From NCBI GenBank assembly GCA_022701925.1, contig JAKONM010000329.1:1-6334 (forward strand): a stretch of DNA of 6,334 bases, given 5' to 3'. The first letter of the stretch is position 1. Each line of letters starts with the position of its first letter. The notes beneath the pieces are model-generated. The model saw only the letters and a program-made list of their open reading frames with translations. It searched no databases and had not been told where the DNA came from. Shown here piece after piece: positions 1 to 4,931 of the stretch. Source of the stretch: Microbacteriaceae bacterium (GTDB lineage Bacteria > Actinomycetota > Actinomycetes > Actinomycetales > Microbacteriaceae). The position numbers and the translations under genes were made by a program.

Positions 1-285
1 CACGCGCCGTACCAGCGGACGCTGGACGCGCTGGTCGGCCAGGGCGCGGACGTGCTGCTCGCCGGGCACACCCACGGCGGCCAGGTCTGCGTGCCCGGCT
101 GGGGCGCGCTGGTGACGAACTGCGACATCCCGCGCGAGCAGGTGAAGGGCGCCTCCTCCTGGACCTCCGCCGGTCGGACGGCGCGGCTGCACGTCTCCGC
201 CGGGCTCGGCACCTCGATCTACGCCCCGGTGCGCTTCGCCTGCCGACCGGAGTCGACCCTGATCACCCTGACCGCCCGGTCCTGA
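1..285 (+). CDS. Metallophosphoesterase, calcineurin-like (C-terminal part, 5' end outside window)
   Basis: The first base of the window opens a reading frame that runs 94 codons to a TGA at 283-285. It is the C-terminal end of a calcineurin-like metallophosphoesterase. Residues 22-28 read GHTHGGQ, the late metal-binding histidine motif of this superfamily, and visible residue 1 (His, in HAPYQRTLDAL) fits the preceding metal-ligand histidine. The tail (VSAGLGTSIYAPVRF) is typical of the YkuE-like branch, which hydrolyses phosphoesters at a dinuclear metal centre. The N-terminal motifs (DxH, GDxxD, GNH(D/E)) lie outside the window, so the substrate, any signal peptide or membrane anchor, and full length cannot be judged. 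The family is well supported; the physiological role is unknown. The gene points toward the tRNA gene 100 bases downstream. Confidence 0.9.
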   Translation, partial: HAPYQRTLDALVGQGADVLLAGHTHGGQVCVPGWGALVTNCDIPREQVKGASSWTSAGRTARLHVSAGLGTSIYAPVRFACRPESTLITLTARS

Positions 286-286
286 T

Positions 287-304
287 CCGGCGACGCGCCG
301 CCGG
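287..304 (+). terminator. Inverted repeat just after the metallophosphoesterase stop, possible terminator
   Basis: CCGGCG and CGCCGG form a perfect 6-bp GC-only stem around the 6-base loop acgcgc, beginning two bases after the TGA. No T-run follows, so it is not a canonical intrinsic terminator. Position and strength make it a candidate end signal for the upstream gene, as is common in GC-rich actinobacteria. Confidence 0.35.
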
Positions 305-315
305 CCCCCTGCCCG

Positions 316-337
316 CCGCCAGCGATGCGGATGGCGG
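316..337. repeat. Second small inverted repeat in the metallophosphoesterase-tRNA gap
   Basis: CCGCCA and TGGCGG form a 6-bp stem with a 10-base loop. It lies between the upstream gene and the proposed tRNA promoter. It could assist termination, or be chance in GC-rich sequence. No T-run follows. Confidence 0.25.
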
Positions 338-353
338 GGCGCTCCGGGTCCGC

Positions 354-359
354 TATCCT
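354..359 (+). promoter_or_regulatory. Possible -10 element for tRNA-Pro
   Basis: TATCCT matches the TAnnnT pattern of a -10 hexamer and would start transcription near 366, about 20 bases before the mature tRNA 5' end at 386. No convincing -35 hexamer is visible 16-18 bases upstream. The call rests on one hexamer and its position. Confidence 0.35.
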
Positions 360-385
360 CGTCAGGTCCGCTTCACGCGGGCGAC

Positions 386-462
386 CGGGATATAGCGCAG
401 CTTGGTAGCGCGCCTCGTTCGGGACGAGGAGGTCGTGGGTTCGAATCCCGCTATCCCGACCA
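386..462 (+). tRNA. tRNA-Pro, anticodon CGG, with encoded CCA
   Basis: A full cloverleaf can be folded by hand. The acceptor stem CGGGATA (386-392) pairs with TATCCCG (452-458). The D stem GCGC (395-398) pairs with GCGC (408-411). The anticodon stem CCTCG/CGAGG (413-417, 425-429) encloses the loop TTCGGGA, with anticodon CGG at 420-422. The T arm GTGGG-TTCGAAT-CCCGC (435-451) has one G-T wobble. The discriminator is A459, followed by a genomically encoded CCA (460-462). The anticodon reads CCG, the favoured proline codon expected in this GC-rich genome. All standard conserved loop features are present, so the gene looks functional. It converges on the minus-strand gene ending at 484. Confidence 0.97.
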
Positions 463-483
463 CATCACCCCGGCCACCGCCCG

Positions 484-954
484 TCACGGAGCGGAGGCCG
501 CGCAGCGCACGGTCGCACCGCCGCCCGCGTCGCGCATCTGCTGGACCACGGCGCCGCTCCCGTCGCGCACGATGCAGGTGATGCCCTCGCCGCGGTCCCG
601 CCCCAGCAGCCGCGCCTCCACGGACACCGCGTCGGCTGCCGGGTCGACGGGCGCGGTCCACGGCAGGGCGACCTGCAGGGCGGTCTCGCCGCCGCCCTGC
701 TGCCGCAGCACCACCTGAGCCCGTCCCGCACCGCCCACCACGACGCCGAAGGGCGGGGTCCCCGCCGCGGCGGCCGGCTGCTCAGGGGCTCCGGCGGGGA
801 AGCCGAGGGTCAGGCCGGCCACCGCCAGCGCGAGGAGGCCGCCGATCACGACCGCGATCCCGGCGAGCACCCGGCGCTGCGCCCCGGTCAGCGCGACGCC
901 GCGCCCGTTCAGCCGCGGGTCGGGCCCGAGGTCGTGATCGGGGCGCGGCTCCAC
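484..954 (-). CDS. Small membrane-anchored MmpS-like protein
   Basis: The 156-residue product has a short charged cytoplasmic N-terminus, one hydrophobic segment at about residues 29-51, an Ala/Pro linker, and an exported C-terminal domain. That domain carries LPWT (97-100), GITC (124-127) and Cys151 six residues from the end. Mycobacterial MmpS accessory proteins share this layout: one N-terminal TM helix, a small extracellular beta-sandwich with an LPW segment, an ITC motif and a final Cys near the C-terminus. The likeness is motif-level and read by eye. Cys127 and Cys151 could form a disulfide outside the cell. The start is GTG; a GGGGGAG lies 11 bases upstream, partly inside a hairpin. 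The gene begins 48 bases after the tdk stop and may share its transcript. No MmpL transporter is visible. It could instead be an unrelated single-TM protein. Confidence 0.75.
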   Translation of the reverse strand: MEPRPDHDLGPDPRLNGRGVALTGAQRRVLAGIAVVIGGLLALAVAGLTLGFPAGAPEQPAAAAGTPPFGVVVGGAGRAQVVLRQQGGGETALQVALPWTAPVDPAADAVSVEARLLGRDRGEGITCIVRDGSGAVVQQMRDAGGGATVRCAASAP

Positions 955-955
955 A

Positions 956-969
956 GGAGCGGATGCTCC
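956..969 (-). promoter_or_regulatory. Hairpin over the ribosome binding site of the MmpS-like gene
   Basis: On the minus strand GGAGC-ATCC-GCTCC forms a 5-bp stem just before the GTG start. The left arm is part of the only purine-rich Shine-Dalgarno candidate (GGGGGAG). Folding would either hide the binding site or shorten its effective distance to the start. The stem is short and may be chance. Confidence 0.25.
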
Positions 970-1002
970 CCCGCCCGCCTGGGCGCCGGGCAGGAGCGCG
1001 GG

Positions 1003-1665
1003 TCAGCTGAAGTCGGCGTCCGGCCCGAACTGCTCGGCGGCGACCGGCACCGCCTCGCCGTCGAGCACGCCGCCCGACTCCGCCAGGTAGCACTCGGCGC
1101 AGAGCGACTCGTAGGCGACCGCGTCGATCGTGTCGATCGCCACCTGGGCGCCGTCGAACACGTAGGCGTCCCCGATGCGCCGGGCGTTGAACAGCGCCTT
1201 GCGGCCGCACCGGCAGATCGTCTTCAGCTCCTCCAGGCTGTGGGCGATCTCCAGCAGCCGGGCGCTGCCCGGGAACGCCTCCGTGCGGAAGTCGGTGCGG
1301 ATGCCGTAGGCCAGCACCGGCACGTCCTGCACCACCGCGATCCGCAGCAGGTCGTTCACCTGGGCGGGCGTCAGGAACTGCGCCTCGTCGATCAGCAGGC
1401 ACGCCACCGGGGAGCCGGTCGCGGCGAGCACCCGCCGGCGGTGCTCGAAGAACGTCCGCAGCACGTCGTCGCCGGTGCCGATCAGGAAGTGCACGCCGCG
1501 GGCGACGCCGAGGCGGGACACGATGTCGCGGTCGCCCTTGGCGTCGACGCCGGGCTTCGCCAGCAGCACCTGCTGGCCGCGCTCCTCGTAGTTGTACGCC
1601 GCCTGCAGCAGCGCCGTGCTCTTGCCGCTGTTCATCGCGCCGTAGCGGAAGTAGAGCTTCGCCAT
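1003..1665 (-). CDS. tdk: Thymidine kinase (type II, tetrameric class)
   Basis: The enzyme phosphorylates thymidine to dTMP with ATP (EC 2.7.1.21) in the cytoplasmic pyrimidine salvage pathway. The 220-residue product has the full motif set: P-loop GAMNSGKST at 9-17, DEAQF at 93-97 with Glu94 as the expected catalytic base, YGIRTDF (120-126) around the lid, and a structural zinc site of Cys151, Cys153 (CRCGRKA) and Cys189, Cys192. The length suits the E. coli-type family with a short C-terminal extension. The ATG start overlaps the TAA of the upstream response regulator as TAATG. The nearest purine-rich stretch (GAGGA) is about 15 bases upstream, too far to be a good ribosome binding site, which favours translational coupling. 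The TGA is in frame with the downstream MmpS-like gene, but a normal stop is the simple reading. Confidence 0.97.
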   Translation of the reverse strand: MAKLYFRYGAMNSGKSTALLQAAYNYEERGQQVLLAKPGVDAKGDRDIVSRLGVARGVHFLIGTGDDVLRTFFEHRRRVLAATGSPVACLLIDEAQFLTPAQVNDLLRIAVVQDVPVLAYGIRTDFRTEAFPGSARLLEIAHSLEELKTICRCGRKALFNARRIGDAYVFDGAQVAIDTIDAVAYESLCAECYLAESGGVLDGEAVPVAAEQFGPDADFS

Positions 1666-2384
1666 TACTGCAGGTACCCGTCCTCACGCGCGCGCTGGAT
1701 CAGCTCGGCCTTCCGCGACGCCGGCCGGTCGACCCGCGCGTACTTCTCCCGCACCCGCCGAAGGTACGTCTTCGCGGTCTCGAACTGCACGTGCATCGAC
1801 GCCGCGACCGCCGCGGTCGAGAGCCCGGAGGCGTAGAGCCGCAGCGCCGACTCCTCGCCGAGGCTCAGCCGCGGGCGCTGCGGGGCCTCGGCCGCCGCCG
1901 GCAGCGGCCGCCACTCGCGCGGCAGGGGGCGCCCCTCCGCCAGGCCCATCACCTCGCGGACGACCGCGACGAGATCGGCCAGCGGCCGGGCCTTCGGCAC
2001 GAAGGCCGCAGCCCCCGCGCGCAGCGCCCGCTCCTTGAGGTCCGGCGTGTCGAGGCCGGTCAGCACGACCACCTTCGCGCCCGCGGCGCGACAGGTGCGC
2101 ACCCGGGCCTCCAGCGACACCGGCTCCCGCAGCTGCACGTCGAGCAGCACCAGGTCGGTCGGGAACAGCGGGCTGTGCACCAGCTCGAGCCAGGTCGTCG
2201 CCGTCAGCACGACGTCCAGGTCGGGGGCATGCTCCCGCATCCAGGCGGTCATGCTGTCGAGCAGCAGCTCGTGGTCGTCCAGCAGCGCCACCCGCGCGCT
2301 GCGCCGACCAGGTGCTCGGGCCGCGGGCCTCGCCGGCCCCGCCTCGACCGCCGACGGGCCGGTCGCGTCGCCCTGGCGCATCAT
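1665..2384 (-). CDS. Orphan response regulator, REC plus LuxR-type HTH
   Basis: The product is a 239-residue two-component transcription regulator. After a variable 30-residue N-terminus, a receiver domain (about 31-145) shows the full phosphorylation set: Asp36 and Asp37 (acidic pocket), Asp82 (phospho-acceptor, in LLDVQ), Thr109 (VVVLTG) and Lys131 (FVPKA). A C-terminal HTH (about 172-235) has the GLSTAAVAASMHVQFETAKTY pattern of NarL/LuxR helices. It starts LSLGEES rather than the usual LTxRE, and then runs into KYARVDRPASRKAELIQRA, a tail I associate with actinobacterial members. The start is the tandem ATGATG at 2384-2379, because a strong GGAGGAG lies 4 or 7 bases before the two ATGs. 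The same frame stays open far upstream, but that part is a shadow of the radical SAM gene. No histidine kinase is visible. Its overlap with tdk suggests they are made together. Confidence 0.93.
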   Translation of the reverse strand: MMRQGDATGPSAVEAGPARPAARAPGRRSARVALLDDHELLLDSMTAWMREHAPDLDVVLTATTWLELVHSPLFPTDLVLLDVQLREPVSLEARVRTCRAAGAKVVVLTGLDTPDLKERALRAGAAAFVPKARPLADLVAVVREVMGLAEGRPLPREWRPLPAAAEAPQRPRLSLGEESALRLYASGLSTAAVAASMHVQFETAKTYLRRVREKYARVDRPASRKAELIQRAREDGYLQ

Positions 2385-2388
2385 GCGT

Positions 2389-2395
2389 CTCCTCC
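2389..2395 (-). promoter_or_regulatory. Strong ribosome binding site of the response regulator gene
   Basis: The minus strand reads GGAGGAG followed by ACGC and ATGATG. Spacing is 4 bases to the first ATG and 7 to the second. This site decides the start and rules out the very long upstream extension of the frame. Which of the two ATGs is used cannot be told. Confidence 0.8.
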
Positions 2396-2454
2396 GCGAG
2401 GGGGACGCCGCGTCTCCCCCCGTCCCCCGATCATCCGGCCCTGGCGAGGGGAGC

Positions 2455-2472
2455 GCGGCCACGCACGGCCGC
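2455..2472 (-). terminator. Inverted repeat between the radical SAM and response regulator genes
   Basis: GCGGCC and GGCCGC form a perfect 6-bp stem with a 6-base loop, 31 bases past the radical SAM stop and about 70 bases before the response regulator start. No T-run follows on the minus strand. It may partly separate the two transcripts. The whole 119-base gap (2385-2503) holds no clear promoter hexamers. Confidence 0.3.
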
Positions 2473-2503
2473 AGCGGCGACCACCGGACCCGAAGTGGGG
2501 GCG

Positions 2504-3553
2504 TCAGAACAGGGTCGGCTGCGTCGACGAGTCCACGACCGCCCGCACGATGCCCGCCGACCTCGACCGCACCGTGCCCGTGGCGGAGTCGACCGCGCCG
2601 CGCACCAGTCCGTGCCGGGCGATCAGCGGCTCGATGCGGTCGGCCAGCCACCGCCGGTAGGCCGGAGGCGCGTACGCACCGGAGGAGTACAGCCGCTCGT
2701 AGCGGGGCAGCAGGTCGGGGTGCGTGCGCTGCAACCAGGCGGACCACCACTCCCGCACCCCGGGCTTCAGGTACAGGGTGGTCCAGACGACGTAGCTGGC
2801 GCCCGCGTCGGCGATCTCGCCGAGCGCTCGGTCCAGGTGCTCCACGGTGTCGGTGAGGAACGGCAGCACGGGCATCAGGAAGACCCCGCAGGTGAGCCCC
2901 GCGTCGCGGGCGGCGCGCACCGTGGCCAGCCGCGCCGCGGCCGTGGGCGTGCCCGGCTCGACCTCCTCCTGCAGCCGCGGGTCCATGATCGCGATCGACA
3001 TCGCCAGGTCCACCGGCACGCGCTCGGCCGCCTCGGCGAGCAGCGGCAGGTCGCGGCGCAGCAGCGACCCCTTCGTCAGCAGGGAGACCGGCGTGCCGCT
3101 CTCGGCCAGCGCGGCGATCACCCCGGGCATCAGCCCGTACCGCCCCTCGGCCCGCTGGTACGGATCGGTGTTCGTGCCGAGCGCCACCGGTTCCCGCTGC
3201 CAGGTGCGCCGGTGCAGCTCGGCCCGCAGCACCTCGGCCAGGTTCACCTTGACCACGACCTCCGCGTCGAAGGCCGCCGGGTCGTCGAACTCCAGGTACC
3301 GGTGCGTGGGCCGCGCGAAGCAGTAGACGCAGGCGTGGGAGCAGCCGCGGTAGGGGTTGATGGTCCAGCGGTACGGGGTGCCCGGCACGTGCCCCGGCAC
3401 GCGGTTCAGCGCCGACTTCGCGTCGACCTCGTAGAAGGTCATGCCGGCGAACTCCGGCGTGCGGGTCGTCCGCACGAGGCCGGGCAGCCTCGCCAGCCCG
3501 GGCAGCGCCCCGGCGACGTCGGCCGTCGCCACCTGCTGCCCCGACCATCGCAT
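2504..3553 (-). CDS. Rv2578c-family radical SAM protein (spore photoproduct lyase-related)
   Basis: The 349-residue product carries the radical SAM [4Fe-4S] motif C71-x3-C75-x2-C78 (NPYRGCSHACVYCFAR), which binds S-adenosylmethionine and generates the 5'-deoxyadenosyl radical. MRWSGQ at the N-terminus, PEFAGMTF (33-40), KSALN (46-50), GTNTDPYQRAEGRY (126-139) and LLTKGS (158-163) place it in the family named after M. tuberculosis Rv2578c, a distant relative of spore photoproduct lyase. Its substrate is not established. The only other cysteine is Cys222. If GTNTD aligns with the lyase's Cys-containing CTSD segment, the catalytic Cys there is replaced by Thr127, so simple lyase chemistry is unlikely. 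The last five residues, QPTLF, resemble a beta-clamp-binding motif. ATG at 3553 fits the family's MRW start, although GGGGAG touches it with no spacing. A LexA-type palindrome lies 8 bases upstream, suggesting SOS induction. Confidence 0.93.
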   Translation of the reverse strand: MRWSGQQVATADVAGALPGLARLPGLVRTTRTPEFAGMTFYEVDAKSALNRVPGHVPGTPYRWTINPYRGCSHACVYCFARPTHRYLEFDDPAAFDAEVVVKVNLAEVLRAELHRRTWQREPVALGTNTDPYQRAEGRYGLMPGVIAALAESGTPVSLLTKGSLLRRDLPLLAEAAERVPVDLAMSIAIMDPRLQEEVEPGTPTAAARLATVRAARDAGLTCGVFLMPVLPFLTDTVEHLDRALGEIADAGASYVVWTTLYLKPGVREWWSAWLQRTHPDLLPRYERLYSSGAYAPPAYRRWLADRIEPLIARHGLVRGAVDSATGTVRSRSAGIVRAVVDSSTQPTLF

Positions 3554-3559
3554 CTCCCC

Positions 3560-3588
3560 ATTCGAACACGTGTTCGATGCGGATGCAA
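3560..3588 (-). promoter_or_regulatory. Possible leaderless promoter of the radical SAM gene
   Basis: On the minus strand TTGCAT (3588-3583) and TCGAAT (3565-3560) are separated by exactly 17 bases. The -10 matches TATAAT at 4 of 6 positions and the -35 matches TTGACA at only 3 of 6. The -10 ends 6 bases before the ATG, so transcription would begin at or next to the start codon, giving a leaderless mRNA. This fits the absence of a properly spaced ribosome binding site. The LexA box fills the spacer and overlaps the -10. Confidence 0.45.
3562..3577 (-). promoter_or_regulatory. LexA (SOS) box upstream of the radical SAM gene
   Basis: TCGAACACGTGTTCGA is a perfect 16-bp palindrome. It matches the actinobacterial/mycobacterial LexA operator pattern TCGAAC-N4-GTTCGA with no mismatch. 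It ends 8 bases before the radical SAM ATG, inside or beside the only plausible promoter, where bound LexA would block transcription. It points only to this gene, since the upstream neighbour on the same strand ends at 3617. No lexA gene is visible. Confidence 0.85.
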
Positions 3589-3595
3589 GCCGAGA

Positions 3596-3608
3596 GCCCC
3601 CTCGGGGC
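3596..3608 (-). terminator. Short hairpin after the beta-helix gene, weak terminator candidate
   Basis: GCCCC-GAG-GGGGC on the minus strand forms a 5-bp stem 8 bases past the beta-helix stop codon and just upstream of the radical SAM promoter. It lacks a T-run. It is included because the SOS-controlled gene downstream would need insulation from upstream transcription. Confidence 0.3.
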
Positions 3609-3616
3609 CGTGCGGC

Positions 3617-4753
3617 TCAGTACGGCGTGACGAACCGCAGCAGGTCGGGTCGCTCCCGGCCGTCGACGATCAGCCGGATGTCGCTGCGCTTCTGCAGGCT
3701 GGGGTGCTTCCAGTAGGTCGAGGGCAGCTCGACCGTCCACCTGCCCGGCTCCTGGGTGCGGCTGAGGTCGGGATCGATGATCGTGTACTTCGCGGACCCC
3801 AGGTCGGAGACGACGCGCATGTCCCAGCGGTTGTCCTGCGCCACCGGGTTCTTCAGCACCACGTCGCCCGAGACGCGCTCGAAGTTGAACCCGGTGAACC
3901 CGTTGCGGACCGCCGTGCAGTCGATCAGCGTGATGTCCTCCACCGACCAGAAGGCGAAGCCCATGCTGACCGGGTTGTCGTGCGACGAGGACGCGCAGAC
4001 GGTGATGTCCTTCGAGCCGTTGGCGGCGAAGCCCGCAGCACCGACCCCGGCGCCGTCGACCTCGACGTGCGAGTACTGCGACCCGACCGTCTTGAAGTCG
4101 TTCACGCCGAAGGTCTCCCCCGGCGGCCGGTCCATGTCGCCGCGGATGCCCGTGACGTGCAGGTCGGTGACGCGGGCGTCCGTCGAGCGCTCGATGCGCA
4201 GGCCGTTGTAGGTGTGGCCCTGCTCGGTGCCGGCCAGGGTGAAGCCGCCCACGACCGGGCGCTCGCTCGAGACGCGCAGCACGTTCAGCGGATTGACCTC
4301 GTACTCCGTCTTCGGCACCGCCGAGGCCCGGCTCGAGCTGTCCGGCTCCAGCTCGAGGGTCGTCTTCGCGCTGCCCGCACCGATCAGGCCGACGGCCGCC
4401 CGGCCCACCCGGCCCGAGTCCTGCTTCGCCGAACCGGCCGTGAAGTCGTAGAGGGGGTAGAGGCCCTCGCCCAGCACCACCGCCCGGGACCCGACCGCGA
4501 GCGCCTTGCCCTTGAAGGTGCGGCCCTTCAGGAAGTCGTAGGACACCCCGCGGTCGCGCTGCGCCGCCAGCACCGCCGGGGCGTCACCGCCGCAGGAGTC
4601 GGCCGCGGCCGCGCCCACGCTCGAGCGCAGGTCGGACGTGCGCGGGGCGACGGCGCGGTCGCCGCCCTCGGAGGGCGCCACCGCGATGCCGACGATCGCG
4701 GCGGTCAGGGCCGCGCTGGCCGGCACGGCGAGCAGTCGGAGGGGAAGGCGCAT
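3617..4753 (-). CDS. Secreted right-handed parallel beta-helix protein
   Basis: The 378-residue product begins with a Sec-type signal: MRLPLRLL, then a hydrophobic Ala/Val core to about residue 26, with a likely cleavage between about residues 26 and 36. A low-complexity linker to about residue 53 follows. The central region (about 165-330) shows successive beta-helix coils: NGLRIERSTDARVTDLHVTG, GFAANGSKDITVCASSSHDN, GFAFWSVEDITLIDCTAVRN and GFNFERVSGDVVLKNPVAQDN. In these, G/N-hydrophobic strands alternate with S/D-x-hydrophobic-T turns at 22-26 residue spacing. Such folds occur in pectate lyases, other polysaccharide-active enzymes and surface proteins. I see no convincing catalytic set, so no activity is assigned. 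The ATG is the best start because it gives an intact signal peptide, although its GAGGA is 11 bases upstream. Neighbours do not suggest a shared pathway. Confidence 0.85.
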   Translation of the reverse strand: MRLPLRLLAVPASAALTAAIVGIAVAPSEGGDRAVAPRTSDLRSSVGAAAADSCGGDAPAVLAAQRDRGVSYDFLKGRTFKGKALAVGSRAVVLGEGLYPLYDFTAGSAKQDSGRVGRAAVGLIGAGSAKTTLELEPDSSSRASAVPKTEYEVNPLNVLRVSSERPVVGGFTLAGTEQGHTYNGLRIERSTDARVTDLHVTGIRGDMDRPPGETFGVNDFKTVGSQYSHVEVDGAGVGAAGFAANGSKDITVCASSSHDNPVSMGFAFWSVEDITLIDCTAVRNGFTGFNFERVSGDVVLKNPVAQDNRWDMRVVSDLGSAKYTIIDPDLSRTQEPGRWTVELPSTYWKHPSLQKRSDIRLIVDGRERPDLLRFVTPY

Positions 4754-4800
4754 CGGTCGGGGCGTCCTCAGCGGGTCGAGGGTCCGGTGCGCGAGGCGGG

Positions 4801-4831
4801 CGGAGGTCGGGCGCCGGGTGAGCGCCCTCCG
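4801..4831 (-). repeat. Inverted repeat in the leader of the beta-helix gene
   Basis: GGGCGC (4809-4814) and GCGCCC (4822-4827) form a perfect 6-bp stem with a 7-base loop. Outer bases CGGA and TCCG (4801-4804, 4828-4831) can pair again across a short bulge. It lies about 50 bases before the beta-helix ATG. It may be an mRNA leader structure, or part of a termination region after mqo. No T-run follows. Confidence 0.35.
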
Positions 4832-4861
4832 TCACCGCTGACGAGCCGGTCGGGTCCGAGC

Positions 4862-4867
4862 AGCATA
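4862..4867 (-). promoter_or_regulatory. Possible -10 element for the beta-helix gene
   Basis: TATGCT on the minus strand fits a -10 hexamer (4 of 6, with the key first, second and last bases) and stands out in GC-rich surroundings. It would start transcription near 4855, giving a leader of about 100 bases that contains the 4801-4831 hairpin. The candidate -35 (CTGCCG, 18 bases upstream) is poor. Confidence 0.35.
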
Positions 4868-4916
4868 GACGTGGCGCGGACGACGCGGCAGTCCCCCGTC
4901 CACCGCGAGGAACCGC

Positions 4917-4931
4917 CGCCCGATCAGGGCG
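4917..4931 (-). terminator. Hairpin directly after the mqo stop codon
   Basis: CGCCC-TGATC-GGGCG forms a perfect 5-bp stem with a 5-base loop on the minus strand, beginning at the base after the mqo TGA. GGCGGTTCC follows, with no real T-run. Position makes it the best terminator candidate for mqo. The rest of the 178-base gap (4754-4931) holds the possible beta-helix promoter and leader hairpin. Confidence 0.4.

Noticed and set aside
362..661. Minus-strand reading frame of 99 codons ending antisense to the tRNA
   Set aside because: Its C-terminal part (GFEPTTSSSRTRRATKLRYIP) is the translation of the complement of a tRNA gene, a well-known false protein. The rest overlaps the MmpS-like gene in another frame.
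955..1005. tdk stop in frame with the MmpS-like gene, suggesting read-through fusion
   Set aside because: A one-in-three frame coincidence is enough to explain this. Each product is complete alone, and no read-through signal is evident.
1154..1165. TCGAACACGTAG inside tdk, resembling half of the LexA box
   Set aside because: Only one half-site is present and the other arm does not match. It lies inside the coding sequence and encodes a normal part of the protein.
1665..3740. Response regulator frame extended upstream to 691 codons, suggesting a fusion
   Set aside because: The extra part is low-complexity Arg/Ala/Gly sequence out of frame with the radical SAM gene on the same strand. A strong ribosome binding site before ATGATG at 2384 sets the real start.
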